Positions 13,085-23,854 of a DNA stretch of 64,000 nt are shown one piece after another. The notes beneath the pieces are model-generated. The model was not told the origin of the DNA. It saw only the letters and a program-made list of their open reading frames with translations, and made no database searches. The DNA comes from Epiperipatus broadwayi (Eukaryota > Onychophora > Udeonychophora > Euonychophora > Peripatidae), in contig JAQFVV010012490.1 of the NCBI GenBank assembly GCA_028023455.1, forward strand, positions 562,001 to 626,000, written 5' to 3'. The first letter of the stretch is position 1; each line of letters starts with the position of its first letter. The translations under genes and the position numbers were made by a program.

Positions 13085-13830
13085 TATTGAAATACATTCT
13101 ACAAAAATTGAGAGAATTAGTTTTTGGTAATCCAAGGAAAAATTTTATTCTGTAAATCTATTTTTAAAATAAATTTCATTTGGACCACAAATTCAATTTC
13201 TCATTTTAAAATTTCATAACCATTTAAAAAATTTTCAGGAGAAATATAATTTACTTTAAAATTATTGATTATTGTATTTAATAAAACTTATCATTTTTGT
13301 GAGATTGCTGTTGATAATTATTTACATATAAATAGTACACAAATATATTTTAATTATCAAAGTTTCTACTAGCACAAGTAGTCAGTAAGAGAAACGGAAT
13401 TTAGATATGTTGTGGTCTGCATACTGAAATTCATTCTATAGAAATGGAATTATAGTTTTTGGTAATCCAAGTTAAAGTTTTATTATGTAAATATAATTTT
13501 AAAAAATTAAGTTTCATTTGAATCATGTATTTAATTTCTCACTTGCACAAACCACAATGTTAAAATTTCATAGCCATTTTAAAATTATCACATGAGAAAT
13601 GTAATTTATTTTAAAATTATTATTTATTGTATTTAATAAAATTCATCATTTCTGTGATACTGTTGTTGATAATTATTTCATGTAGATATATAAATATATT
13701 TCAATTATCAAAGTTTCTATTAACTTGAGAGTAATATGGTGAGAATTAGCAATCGAAAATTTTATTTGGTATTCGATACACTAAAAATCGAAAATGGAAT
13801 ACATAAATATATTTCAATTATCACACTTCC
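13085..13830. repeat. Diverged tandem repeat, ~350-bp period
   Basis: The block (cattctac/cattctat ... tttttggtaatccaag ... catttcatttg-like stretch ... ttgataattatt ... aattatcaaagtttct) occurs at 13087-13396 and again at 13424-13735; the landmark aattatcaaagtttct is at about 13352 and 13702. A shorter third piece follows to about 13830 (aattatcacacttcctacta). Copies are clearly diverged. The small plus frame at 13736-13972 lies in the third piece and is probably fortuitous. Confidence 0.7.
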
Positions 13831-13989
13831 TACTAATGCAAAGATGCAGTTAGAACACAAAATCAGGGCAGCACTGTTTAAAAAATTACATGAGAGAATA
13901 GCTAAAGAAATAAAAAGAATTAGGGGAAATTTTTATTTGGTATTCATTATATCAAAAACGCAATTTAGATAATAAAATTTCTAATGCTC

Positions 13990-15250
13990 AGAACATATCC
14001 TCCTTATATACAAACTTGAAATATATTTTAATTATCAATTACATATTCTTATATACTTTTAGTGTTGATCTATTAATATGACCAAAGCCACAAGTATAGC
14101 TAATTTCATATAATTAAAAAAAAGTTTCAACTATTTTCTTATGTAATAATACTAAAACAACAACAAAAAAAATTTATGAAAGTTAAATATTATGCCCAAT
14201 ATTTCAGCCATTTATTATGGCCATTTTCAAAGCTAATAAATACAAAACACTGTTACAAATATACTATATTTGTAAAAAAATTAAAGAATTTTTTTTTTTA
14301 AATATTTTCAAAAAAATATAATACACACAAAAAAACTTATTTTTTAAAAAAATAACATCCTTTTTAACCTATATTTTTGAAAACAAATAAAATTTATTTC
14401 CTAAACTACTTCTATTTAATCTCCTTAACTTAAATAAACAAATTGATCTTTTTATCTTATTTTTGACAATTTACAAATTTATTTCCTATATAAACAAACA
14501 TTTTTTTTCTTCTATGAAAATGTCCAACTACCCCCCCCCCCGGAATCCATTTAATTCATCATATACAAATTGGAAAATGTAATTATCTTATTAATCCTGT
14601 CATTCAACAATAATTTTAAAAACATCTTCAATTGATACTTGATTATTCCTGCTATGACGTATTACTTCTGTGACATTTATGTCCAGTAATGATTATACAG
14701 TTTCCATTTATGATGTTATAGCATCCAAGAATCCTGGCATGACTAATCCATGTCAAATATATATAAACATTACCAACTTTTCACAGCTCTGGCATCATTT
14801 GTAAATAATAGTTTTATATTTAAAAATACATTTACAGTTAAAACTTTTTATGTGTGTTTTTTTTTATTTTTGCATAATTTTAGATAAAGCTAAAACTTTC
14901 ATCTTACAGTTTGCCATTTTTTTTAAGGTTAAAAAAAACCCATAAAGCTAAAACTTAATCTTACAATTTACCATTTAAAAAATGTTTCTGAGTTCTTTTT
15001 CATATTTTTTTCTTTTTCCATAATTAATATATCTCACCATCATTGGAAATAAGATTTTTTTTTCCAATCTGAACTTTGGTATAACATATGCTGGGTGTCT
15101 ATGACAGCACAGAGTGCTATAAAAAAATCTTATAATTCATAACTACCTGTTTTTATTTAGTATCACAATGTGTTATTTCCTTTTTAACATAATAAATATG
15201 TCTTCATTTTGTTTTTTAGATTTGAAGTTTGATATTACATCTGGTTTGAC
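13990..15250. other. AT-rich intergenic DNA with a C11 tract
   Basis: No gene. An unusual run of eleven C residues lies at 14531-14541. Two similar ~35-bp phrases (ataaagctaaaact) occur near 14884 and 14941. Confidence 0.5.
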
Positions 15251-15251
15251 A

Positions 15252-15370
15252 TATTATTCTAAGTTTGCAATATGTTTAAAATAACGCCTCCACAGGATCT
15301 GCAGACAAATTTTATCAATTAACTTTTTGAAGGTGTTATTTTAAGCATATTGCAAACTTAGAATAATACA
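15252..15370. repeat. Hairpin MITE, ~119 bp
   Basis: Arms of about 38 bp (tattattctaagtttgcaat... and its inverted copy ...attgcaaacttagaataata) enclose a ~40-bp loop. Small AT-rich hairpin elements of this type are usually non-autonomous DNA transposons. The flanks allow a TA duplication but do not prove it. Confidence 0.7.
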
Positions 15371-15548
15371 TCATAGCAGGAATAATACCAAAGTACCCTT
15401 CAATTTACAAACTCCTAAAATATTTTATTTGAAAATATCCATTTGAAAAAAAATTATAAATCTAAAAATTGAAAATCAATCTTTTATCCCTCATTTTTGT
15501 TTAGAAAGGGGCTTATATTTAACACTATATAGGGTTTCATCATTTTTT

Positions 15549-16847
15549 GGTACTTACATATTAGTACTGCAATGTGCGCCTTTTCACATTCATAATCAAT
15601 GTCTAACCTTGCAATCCCATCAAATAAATCCTGTAATCTCATCCAATAACATGATAAACTTACACTTTCATTTATTGTCCAGATTTCATTTGGACAAAAC
15701 AATACAAAATGAACATTTTATCTGCTAATAAAATTAATGCGGTCGAGTACATCCTCACTTCGGACAAGCAATGATGTAATGTTCGAGGATGTAATAATAG
15801 GTCTTCATAAGGGAACATGGTTGGAGGGTTCCAGAATTCCATTTTTGATATCGGGATCCGATTTATTTATACTCAGCTCACAAATTAACATCCATAGAAT
15901 GAGGAAAAACAGAACTCGGTTTAACAGAAAAAAAAAACAAAATTGGAGGTCCTAATAAAATCATTGAAATTGACAAGACTTTGCACAAAAAAAACAACAA
16001 CCCCAAACCGGATGAATTCTTCCAGAATAGTGAATGTTTGATGGCTTGTGCAGGGAGACCGATGAGTGTTTCATTATGAGAATTCATGGTAAAACAGCAG
16101 AAACTCTGATGGAAGCTATCAAAGAAAATGTGGAAGAGGAATTGACAATTTATTTGGACTATTGGAAAGCCTATAAAAGTGCTAAATCACGAGCTGCTGG
16201 TTATTGACCATTTTGATGTGAATCATACTGGACAGCAAAAAAATTACTCCACCTCACTGAAGAAATAATAAATGTGTAGTAATTTAAATTGTTTCTGTTT
16301 TGAAAAAAAAATACATTTACTATTTATTATCATTTCTGGGGAAGATCCCATACAGGTGTTATATTGCACAATCACATGTTCAGTAAGTCTTCATTTTGGG
16401 AAAAATAAAATTTTTTACTTTTAGTCTTCATTTTGAAACAAAATTTTATCCACTTAAAATAAAGTAGAACAGACAAATTGATTGTTTCATCATGACAATT
16501 CCTGTTATATATTACACAGTAAGTACCATATATGTATATTTTAAGCATTTTGTAATTTAGTGATTGTTTGTCCGTATTTAAAGTAGCATTTGGAAATTTC
16601 ATAAAACTTTTTCAGATTTATTTTGTGTGAAATTCATATTTTTAGTATTGTCAGATTTAATCTGGTGCATTTACTGTCACATATTAGAACTGTTATGCCT
16701 TTTCACATGTTTCAGACTGTCGATAATTTTGTAAATCCTGCAAAAATATCATGTACCTGTGGTCCACGTTATTTGGTCAGATCACAAGATTAGAAAGATA
16801 GCGGATCGATACAAATATGAAAAGGTGTAGCAAGTCTAATACGTACC
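15549..16847 (+). mobile_element. Merlin (ISXO2/IS1016-type) DNA transposon, copy 1
   Basis: About 1.3 kb, starting ggtac...tattagtactgc at 15549 and ending with the inverted equivalent (gcaagtctaatacgtacc) at 16847; the ends share the subterminal phrase ccttttcacat (left about 15579) and its complement (right about 16818). A decayed transposase lies inside (15737-16290). The right ~175 bp (16672-16847) folds back on itself because the subterminal phrase recurs at about 16697 in the opposite orientation. Merlin elements are known for DDE transposases related to ISXO2 and 8-9 bp target duplications; T-rich flanks prevent me from defining the duplication here. A second copy lies at 61906-63335. 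Confidence 0.75.
15737..16290 (+). pseudogene. Merlin/ISXO2-like transposase, inactivated
   Basis: Recognisable blocks in order on the plus strand with frame changes: GTWLEGSRIPF (about 15805) matches the region before the first catalytic block; IGGPNKIIEIDKTLH (about 15943-15987) matches the IGGPGxIVEIDE block holding the first catalytic Asp; TAETLMEAIKENVEEE followed by YLDYWKAYKS (about 16092-16180) matches the second Asp block (SDCWKAY); HFDVNHTG (about 16210) matches the YxHxxVNH block. The final TxxIExxW block is missing here but visible in copy 2 (62283-62420). Stops after the second block and a frameshift near 16065 make it non-functional. In active relatives this enzyme cuts and pastes the transposon in the nucleus. 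Confidence 0.8.
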
Positions 16848-17516
16848 TTTTTTTATTAAATTTTTTTTATTTTCCACATCATTTTTATTTTATAATTCTA
16901 CTATAAGAGAATATAAAATAAAATAAAAACTAAATATAAATATTATAAAATAAAAATGATGAAAAATGCTGTATATATCGAGAAATATTAGCTTTCACTA
17001 AATAAATGAAATGGCATCATCTATGAATGTTAATTATAAATCAACTGTTTTAAAAATCAAATTGCACACACACAATACTATTACCAAATGAATCTAAATC
17101 AAATATTTCTGAAAAAATTATACAAAAAATAAGATAATAGCAATTCAAATAATTTTAATTATGATACTACTATCAATTTGCAATTGCCCTAATTTTATAA
17201 TACTTTTTAAATTTAACAGGCTACCTTATTAGTACATTCCTAAGCATGTATCTTTGCAAAAATCTAATTTGAATTTAGTTTGAGTAATTTAAATTTTATC
17301 CCCCTATTCCTAGTAGAGCGATCTCTCATAACACTTGTAGTCTAAATGCTAATTTTTTAAAAAAATATAAAACTTATTGTAACTAATAACAATAATAAAA
17401 AGCTAATTTATTTCATTATAGTAGGTACTATAAGAAAGCAATCACTTGAATCCAATTAAACAAAAATAATTTTATTTCATTTTTGTGATAATGTGTATAA
17501 TAAAAAAGTATCAAAT
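16848..17516. other. AT-rich spacer with small hairpin
   Basis: No gene. A short inverted repeat (tcatttttattttataat at about 16882 and its complement at about 16944) lies just right of the Merlin copy. Confidence 0.5.
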
Positions 17517-17613
17517 GTCAAGTGTTGTTAGCTGAGGTCAGCACAGCTGCCTAGCAAGCAGTTGGTTGTTGTGGGTTTGCCTCCTGGCTGATGCTATGAC
17601 ATGGAAAAAAAAA
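17517..17613 (+). mobile_element. tRNA-derived SINE, diverged copy
   Basis: About 97 bp, with the same layout as the copy at 30353-30454: GGTCAGC D-arm region, ccagcaagcagttg-like anticodon/variable region, a degenerate B box (gtgggtttgcctcc) and the tail ggctgatgctatgaca ending in A10. A short direct repeat atcaaat (17510-17516 and 17614-17620) is the probable target duplication. It is more diverged than the other copy. Confidence 0.7.
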
Positions 17614-17740
17614 ATCAAATATAAAACAATATTTTTATAAAACAAATACTCTTCTTAGGAGTAGTATGAGATACTGCTTGTAGTATTTATGTGACTAAAT
17701 TGCAATGTAGCCATCGTGGTTTAATGAAAAAACAGTATAA

Positions 17741-18146
17741 CAATATTGACAATACTATTGATTTTAACATTATTACAAGTAATCAGATAAAACATAGACA
17801 AAACTAAATCTTTTATTCCTGAGCCTAAGTTTAAATATTTTTTGCTACTATTGTTAGATACAAAATTTGTAATAATAGTGACACTCATAACTACTGACCT
17901 CCATAGCCACAAAATAAATAATCCACAATATATTTTGATCATACATCAGCATTAAAAATTAAATTATTAGTATGGGAAAAAAACAGTCATATAAAAAGAT
18001 GCTTAAGCTTTATTATTATTACAAATTTTATATCAGGCAATAGTAGCAAAGAATATTTTAAACTTAGGCTCAGGAATGAAAAAATTAAGTTTATGTATGA
18101 CATATTTGATTTCTTATAACAGTTACAATCAATAGTATTGACAATA
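17741..18146. repeat. 406-bp fold-back element
   Basis: Two ~138-bp arms (17741-17879 and about 18010-18146) are inverted copies, sharing for example attcctgagcctaagtttaa and its complement; the loop is ~130 bp. No coding capacity. The small minus frame at 17721-17942 runs through the left arm and is not a gene. Confidence 0.8.
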
Positions 18147-19019
18147 AATGTTACTATATTATTTTTTTAAATTAATATTATCTAAATTTTTTTTACTCTG
18201 CATTAATCTTTCAACTTATTATTTAATCAATCTTTCAGAAATATTTGATCTAAATAAATTTGATTTTTAACAGAATTTGGCTTACAATTAACACCTATAA
18301 GCGAAGTCAACACTTTAGTCAGTCATATTATTGTTAATAAATTACTAAATTTAATCTACAAGTTCAAATTTCTTGAACTCACACATTTGACATCTACTTA
18401 GGCAAATACTTTAATGATTATTATTAATCATTCATTAAAACAGATATTATAACTTTTATTCTTATTAATTCATTTATGGAATTTTAATTATCAACTTCAA
18501 TAGAATCAATATTTTCAATTTTTAAAATATTTTTTTTGTAATCAGATATTAATAATTGTCTCTAGTAATGTTTTTTCCCCTAATCATTAAATAACATTAT
18601 TGAATTGAAAAAGGAAGGGATGTTATTATTTACTAAAAGACTTAATTAAATACTTTTGATTTAAAAGAAAAATTAACTAAAGCTTCTTTTAATATGGTTT
18701 TATTGAATGGAAAATATTTGAGACAAAAGAAATTTCCAAAATAGATATCTTTTACAATTTTATAATAACAATCAACAAAATGTAAACTACAAGAATACAG
18801 GCAAATATCAATAATTATTTTCCTGCATAAATGAATCCATAAATTTTATAGGTACATTCTAATTATTATCACATTATATACAAGAATAAAATGTAGATAT
18901 GACCATAATATTTTTTAAAGCATACTTTACTGCAAATAAAACATTAAATTATATTACACAATAAATTTTAGACAAGCTAATATATAGTATAACAATATTT
19001 TTGACATCTAGCATTAACA
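18147..19019. other. AT-rich intergenic DNA, no gene seen
   Basis: Low-complexity A/T sequence without repeats or frames that I can support. Confidence 0.6.
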
Positions 19020-19289
19020 GTAATGTTGGTAGCGATACCAAATTCCAGAAAAGATATCACATGGAGTGAACGTTTGATGTCTGTTTTTTGATTTTTGCTA
19101 GTTTGTCATGGAAAGTGATTGAAGCTTCCAAGATATCGAATTAAAACAAAAAAGACGCATCAGAAACCAAAAGATAAAAAGTATAAATGTAATTATTCAT
19201 ATCTTAGGGGAAAGCCCTTTATACTGCTTAATAAATAAGTGAAAGAATTCAAGATCTAGTAATTGAAATTATTATATTTTGGTATATTT

Positions 19290-20320
19290 GTAGTGCTGGA
19301 CAATTATTAAGGAAATACTCATCTCCCTTATGACTTAAACAACATATTGAGTCTACATGTGTAAGAAACCTTTTTTGGGCTAGAAAAATATTGGTAGGAT
19401 ACTGCTTATTAAATATGTGAGAGAATGAATTCTCTAAGTGCTGAACAATTAAGGAAATGCTCCATATCTTCTCCCTTGCAACATAGACAACAAATTGAGT
19501 CTATATTTGTAAGAAACCTTTTTTGGGTCATAAAGACATTGGTAGGAAGAGCCTCAAGATTGATTTTAATTTAAAAATCCAAATATTTTGGCTCCAAATA
19601 TCAAAATTTATACCTCTGAATTATATGTTTATTAGTAAATTTAAGTCTAGATTGTGAGGAGTTATTTAGTTCTTCTTTATGTAATATTACGTTTTCCAAT
19701 ATTTAATTTTTGTTACAAATAATTTTTGACCTGGTGTAGTGCATTTAGCTATGGATGTGATTAATCCTTTAATAAAAAAATTTTTGATCAGTGGTGGTGT
19801 ATCTGATGGTTTAATCAATATAAAACTTAGTGCTTCAAGTATAGGTTAATAAACCTGGTGATCTCATTTATTTTCTCTGAAGACAGCATATCAAGATGCA
19901 GTATAATGAGATCCCATTTGTGTTTGGATGTTTTTGCATTGATTTGGTACTCATTGATATCATTTTCTTGTTCCAGATGAATTTATTGCATAGTGAATTC
20001 ATCTTTTTAATGAAGATTTTAGTGTACTTAATGGTAGGCATATATAATAGGTTTTTGAGATCAAAATAATGACAAGAAATACTTATGCATGAATACATAA
20101 ATATGCTTTAGATAACGAGTTGTGTTTTCTACAGAAGAGGCGAGTTTATTTTGAATTTCAAATCTCACAGCATTTGTAGAAAGATAAATGGGAAAACCTA
20201 AGAATTTATGTGATGAGAGTGAAGAATTTAATTTATTGCCTGAATGTTCCAGGAAGAGGAATTTTATTAAATTTAAGATAGTAGTTCTCTGTATAATTGT
20301 TTAGAATGTCAATTAGTTAA
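19290..20320 (-). pseudogene. LINE RT thumb and Cys-rich C-terminus
   Basis: Minus-strand reading: SSHKFLGFPIYLSTNAVRF (about 20170-20225) is the LGxxI block after the polymerase fingers/palm; SLCNKFIWNKK (about 19960-19995) is the characteristic FIW block of L1-like elements; CCLCCKGEDMEHFLNC (about 19455-19505) is the Cys/His C-terminal motif (C-x2-C ... H ... C). The C-terminal motif region occurs twice in tandem: a second diverged copy (QKRFLTHVDSICCL) covers about 19290-19400, so the 3' end has a local ~130-bp duplication. Frames change several times. The open frame at 19868-20098 is part of this sequence. Confidence 0.75.
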
Positions 20321-20334
20321 TATATATATATATA

Positions 20335-20504
20335 TAATTATTCAAAACAATACAATAATTAATACAGTAAAAAATATTTTAAAAAACAAATATATACCAT
20401 AATTTAATACAAGTACTTTCAACTATCTATGTAGTCGTTATCAACTAGATTCAAATTTTTTTACTGTATTAATTATTGTATTGTTTTGAATAATTATATA
20501 TATT
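20335..20504. repeat. Hairpin MITE inside the LINE
   Basis: Arms of about 43 bp (aattattcaaaacaatacaa... at 20338-20377 and its inverted copy at 20460-20500) enclose ~80 bp, ending in TA-rich sequence. It splits the LINE between its RT palm and thumb regions. Confidence 0.75.
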
Positions 20505-20551
20505 TTATTATAATTGGAATACAGACATTGATTAATAATTTATATATATAT

Positions 20552-22493
20552 TGTAACGGGCACAAATGCCGTTACATTATTTATTTTAAAAATTAGACAT
20601 TAAAAAGAAAAGTTCACATATAAAAACTTCTTTTTTAAGAAATAAAATTTGAAAGTTAAAAGTCATCTAAACTTTATATATATAAAATCGCACAGATGAA
20701 AAATTATTAAAAGAAAACTTTATTAAAGAAAAGGAAATTATTTTAAAACTAAATTTTCAGAAAAAAAAAGAACTTAAAAGATTTAAAGATAAAAAGAATG
20801 TACAATAAATTAATTAATGCTATTGTAGTCCAAGTGAACTAGCCTTTGGGGCATTTCAAAATGTATAATTAAAGGTCAGATAGGAGAGGAAAAACAATAG
20901 GAACAGAACAGCCAATAAAAGAAAGCCCTCAGGAAACGGACCTCAGTGAGGGAATGATCATCGCCATGAAGTAATGTCCATTCAATTCAAAATTCTAATA
21001 TAAAAGAAAAAGTTTGGAAGTAAATTGGAGTGAAGAAAGAGATAGGAGAGAAAAAGAGATGTGCTATATGTGTTGGTGCGGGGAGAGTTGAAGGAGAAGG
21101 GATTGGAAAGACACACTTCCAATTCCTTCAGTTAATTATAAAGAAAGGAAATGACATCGTCTTTCTATATCGTGTACCCCAGGACACCAAAATCCAGCAA
21201 TAAAATACCAGCCACAATAAAGGATCTCATAGGAATTAACACCTTACAAGTTGCAAGCAACTAGAAAGTATGGACTTCTCTTTTAAACCGTAAAAACTTT
21301 AAGAACTCTAATAAGCTTTAACTATAATTCTAAAATTCCAGTATTTGAAAAGAATAAGAACTTTAATTCTAAAACTTGTTCCCTATTTAATAGAAATAGA
21401 ATCCTATCTGACCAACATAAATTATTATTAATAATTAATTTTATTTGATGTATTTTTTTTTTAAAATCATTTCCATTTTTTTTTTTTGTTCTTTTAAGTT
21501 TTATTATGATTTTTGTTTTTTCGTTAAACTAAACTTAATGTTAAATTTAAGTCGGGCATGAATGGCTGCATAGATTTGTAAAGTTATATTAGTTTAATTA
21601 AGGGAGGGTAAATCTTAGGTTATTTGTTTCATAGTTAAATTGGGTCAATGGATTGGATATATTGGTGTAATTAGTAAATGTAGTACGAGGTCCACTACGT
21701 GCAGGATCACCTTATACGCCACACTCGGGCGAAATAAGCCTTTCTTATTGACCATCGGGGACAGACGGTATTCCCTGCTCCTTGGATCACTCCTTTGCCT
21801 ATGGAATGGGATTGTAAGTCGGCAAAAAGGACTGCAATCCCTTCCTATGGAGTTTTTTTTTTAATTGTTCTTCTCACCAGACAGATGTAACATTCCTGTA
21901 CTGGAAGAGAGACAATTTCTTCAATTATAAGCATGCTGTTCAGATGTACATTCCTGACAGTATGGTATTTGTGCTGTCATATTCATGCTGCATTGAATAC
22001 ATCGATATATCAGATGGATTGACGGTTTGACTGCGAACTTTTGGCCTAAGGTTAAATAAGAGATAGAATATTTTCTTTTCAAATGCAATCTATGTAGTCT
22101 GTTCATACTCGACCCTTGAATAAAATATTAAATTCATCTGTGTGAACTTCAAAAATAAAAGTTAAAAATGTAAATTAAATGTTAAAGTAAAAGAATAAAA
22201 TAATAATTCTAAATTAAATATATGTTTAATAAATGTTCGTGTGTTATTACTGGCAGTGGCTTCTTATATTTATTTTTTATATTGAAAAATATTTTAAGAA
22301 TTTATATTTTATAAATCTCTGCGTCTCACTTAGCTAGTGGCATGGGCTGATGGTCAGAATAAAACATATGTAAAAATTGGATCTTAACAGCGCGTATCTG
22401 CCTACTCTATAAATTTTCCAGGTTCAAATGGCCTGGTGGAGCCCTGTAGTGCAGATACGGCAAGACTCGATCTCTAAATCCCCGACCGTTATA
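20552..22493. mobile_element. Solo LTR, 1.94 kb
   Basis: Starts tgtaacgggc and ends gaccgttata, close to the TGTAAC...GTTACA inverted ends of an LTR (the last CA is mutated to TA). Flanked by atat on both sides (20548-20551 and 22494-22497), a 4-bp duplication usual for Ty3/gypsy-type integration, although the AT-repeat context weakens it. It sits directly after the FIDDLVIL catalytic block of the LINE, so it interrupts that gene. No internal region or second LTR is present; the small frames inside are not genes. Solo LTRs arise by recombination between the two LTRs of a full element. Confidence 0.65.
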
Positions 22494-22509
22494 ATATATA
22501 TATACTGTA

Positions 22510-22958
22510 ATAAGATGACTAAGTCATCTATAAATGCTATATGATTGTTTGATTTATAAAAGCATTATAAATTCCTAGCAGTTTATTTTGCATGCTTGAT
22601 AACAATGGGTTAATGTAAATCAGAAAAATAAGTGAGCTTAGACGAGAAGTCTTTGGTATAGTGGCATGGGGAGAAACTGGGGGAAGGTTTGTCCATTTAA
22701 TATAATTTGAAATTGTCTGTCAAGTTTGCTAATATGTAGAAAACAGAAAGATATATTATCTTCTATAAGGATTGGTAGGAGCCTGTCAAAAAAAACTGAA
22801 TCAAAGGCCGCAGTGATATCATGCTGCATTGCAATAGGTTCTAATTTTCTAGAATGTTTGATATCTATATTCATTTTAAAAAGGGTAATTGCAGCAGAAG
22901 CAGGACAACCTTTTTTGGCGAATAGAAAATTTGATAAATGAGGAAGAACGAGATTCAA
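22510..22958 (-). pseudogene. LINE reverse transcriptase palm domain
   Basis: Minus strand: ITLFKMNIDIKHSRKLEP leads into QHDITAAFDSVFFDRLLP (about 22800-22855), the first catalytic-Asp block (hDxxAAFDxV); then RQFQIILNGQ (the R-x-x-V-x-NG block); after a frame change, SRLSSLIFLIYINPLL stands for the QGSxLSPLLFxxYIxxL block; finally AFIDDLVIL (about 22512-22537) is the F-x-DD catalytic box. Both Asp residues of the box are preserved, so decay is moderate. In an active LINE the domain copies element RNA into DNA at a nicked target. Confidence 0.85.
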
Positions 22959-23446
22959 TCATATCTTTTATTAGCGATCTTCTAGTTTTAATTAAAATGG
23001 GAATCATTGAGATAGGTCAAAAATTATTAAGCGGTGATGGGATAACATTTTTCTTAAGGAAAGACACCACTGAGATAGAATATAGCTGATATATATGTAG
23101 ATTTGATCTGAAAAGCAGTTAAGAATTGGGGAGCATGTTTTTGCCTGCAATAAGTTTGGTTTTAACCATTGAATCTGTTATTTTATTAATCCTATAATCA
23201 AGATGCCCAGTTGATATAGCCTTTAGACCAGTTATAAGACAGACTTAAAAAACATTTTAAGAATTTTTTTATTCTGTTTTATGTATATTATTGATAGAAA
23301 GGAGGGTTATATGAAGTTTTATATTTATTGAATCCAAATCTCTAATTAATGCAATAGATTTATTTTTATGAGAGTAGAATTTAATTATATATGTGATAAT
23401 ATTCATAAAAGTAAACCATGCTTCAACTGGGTGAAAATGAGTATAT

Positions 23447-23800
23447 CTATTTATTCTGAAATATACACTTCAGAAATAACCTTCTGGGGTGGAGGTTTTG
23501 AGAAAGTCTCGTGTTATTAGCTGGAAGCATTGGTTGATTGCGTAAGTCCACTTTTAGTTTAACATTGAGTGCTAGATGATCAGAAAAGGCTGCTGCAATA
23601 AGTAATGGATCGATAATATAATAAAAGTCTGGGGTAAAAAAGTAGTGTAGAATGTTTTTTTTTAAAAGTATAGAATGAAAATGAATTATTTGGGGGGGAA
23701 ACATGCACTCATGAGTTTTCTATTAATTAGGTGGAACTATTTAGAGATGAACTTTGAATAGCTCATATTGAAATCTCCTAACAAGAGAACTGAAAATGGG
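23447..23800 (-). pseudogene. LINE AP-like endonuclease fragment
   Basis: Minus strand: LLLGDFNMSYSKF (about 23745-23790) is the GDFN motif of the exonuclease-endonuclease-phosphatase fold, and YFFTPDFY ... AAAFSDHLALNVKL (about 23540-23640) contains the terminal SDH catalytic motif. The spacing between GDFN and SDH (about 60 codons) fits the family. Frames are broken between the motifs. It nicks target DNA to prime reverse transcription in active relatives. It lies upstream of the RT fragment on the same strand, as expected. Confidence 0.8.
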
Positions 23801-23854
23801 TATTAAGTATTACTTTATTGTAAAGATATAGTGATTATATTTAGTGTAAATATA

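Larger units (their letters stand above)
19020..23800 (-). mobile_element. L1-like LINE, minus strand, interrupted by a MITE and a solo LTR
   Basis: Read on the minus strand, domains appear in the correct order: apurinic-type endonuclease (23450-23790), reverse transcriptase (22510-22958), then after two insertions the RT thumb/C-terminal region (19290-20320). The break at 20552-22493 is a solo LTR with an atat duplication, and 20335-20504 is a hairpin MITE. Removing them leaves roughly 2.7 kb of LINE, so the 5' part is missing or too degraded to read. The C-terminal WN-block and Cys-rich motif point to the L1-like group. Frameshifts and stops throughout. Joining the pieces into one element is inference from order, strand and domain continuity. 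Confidence 0.75.
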
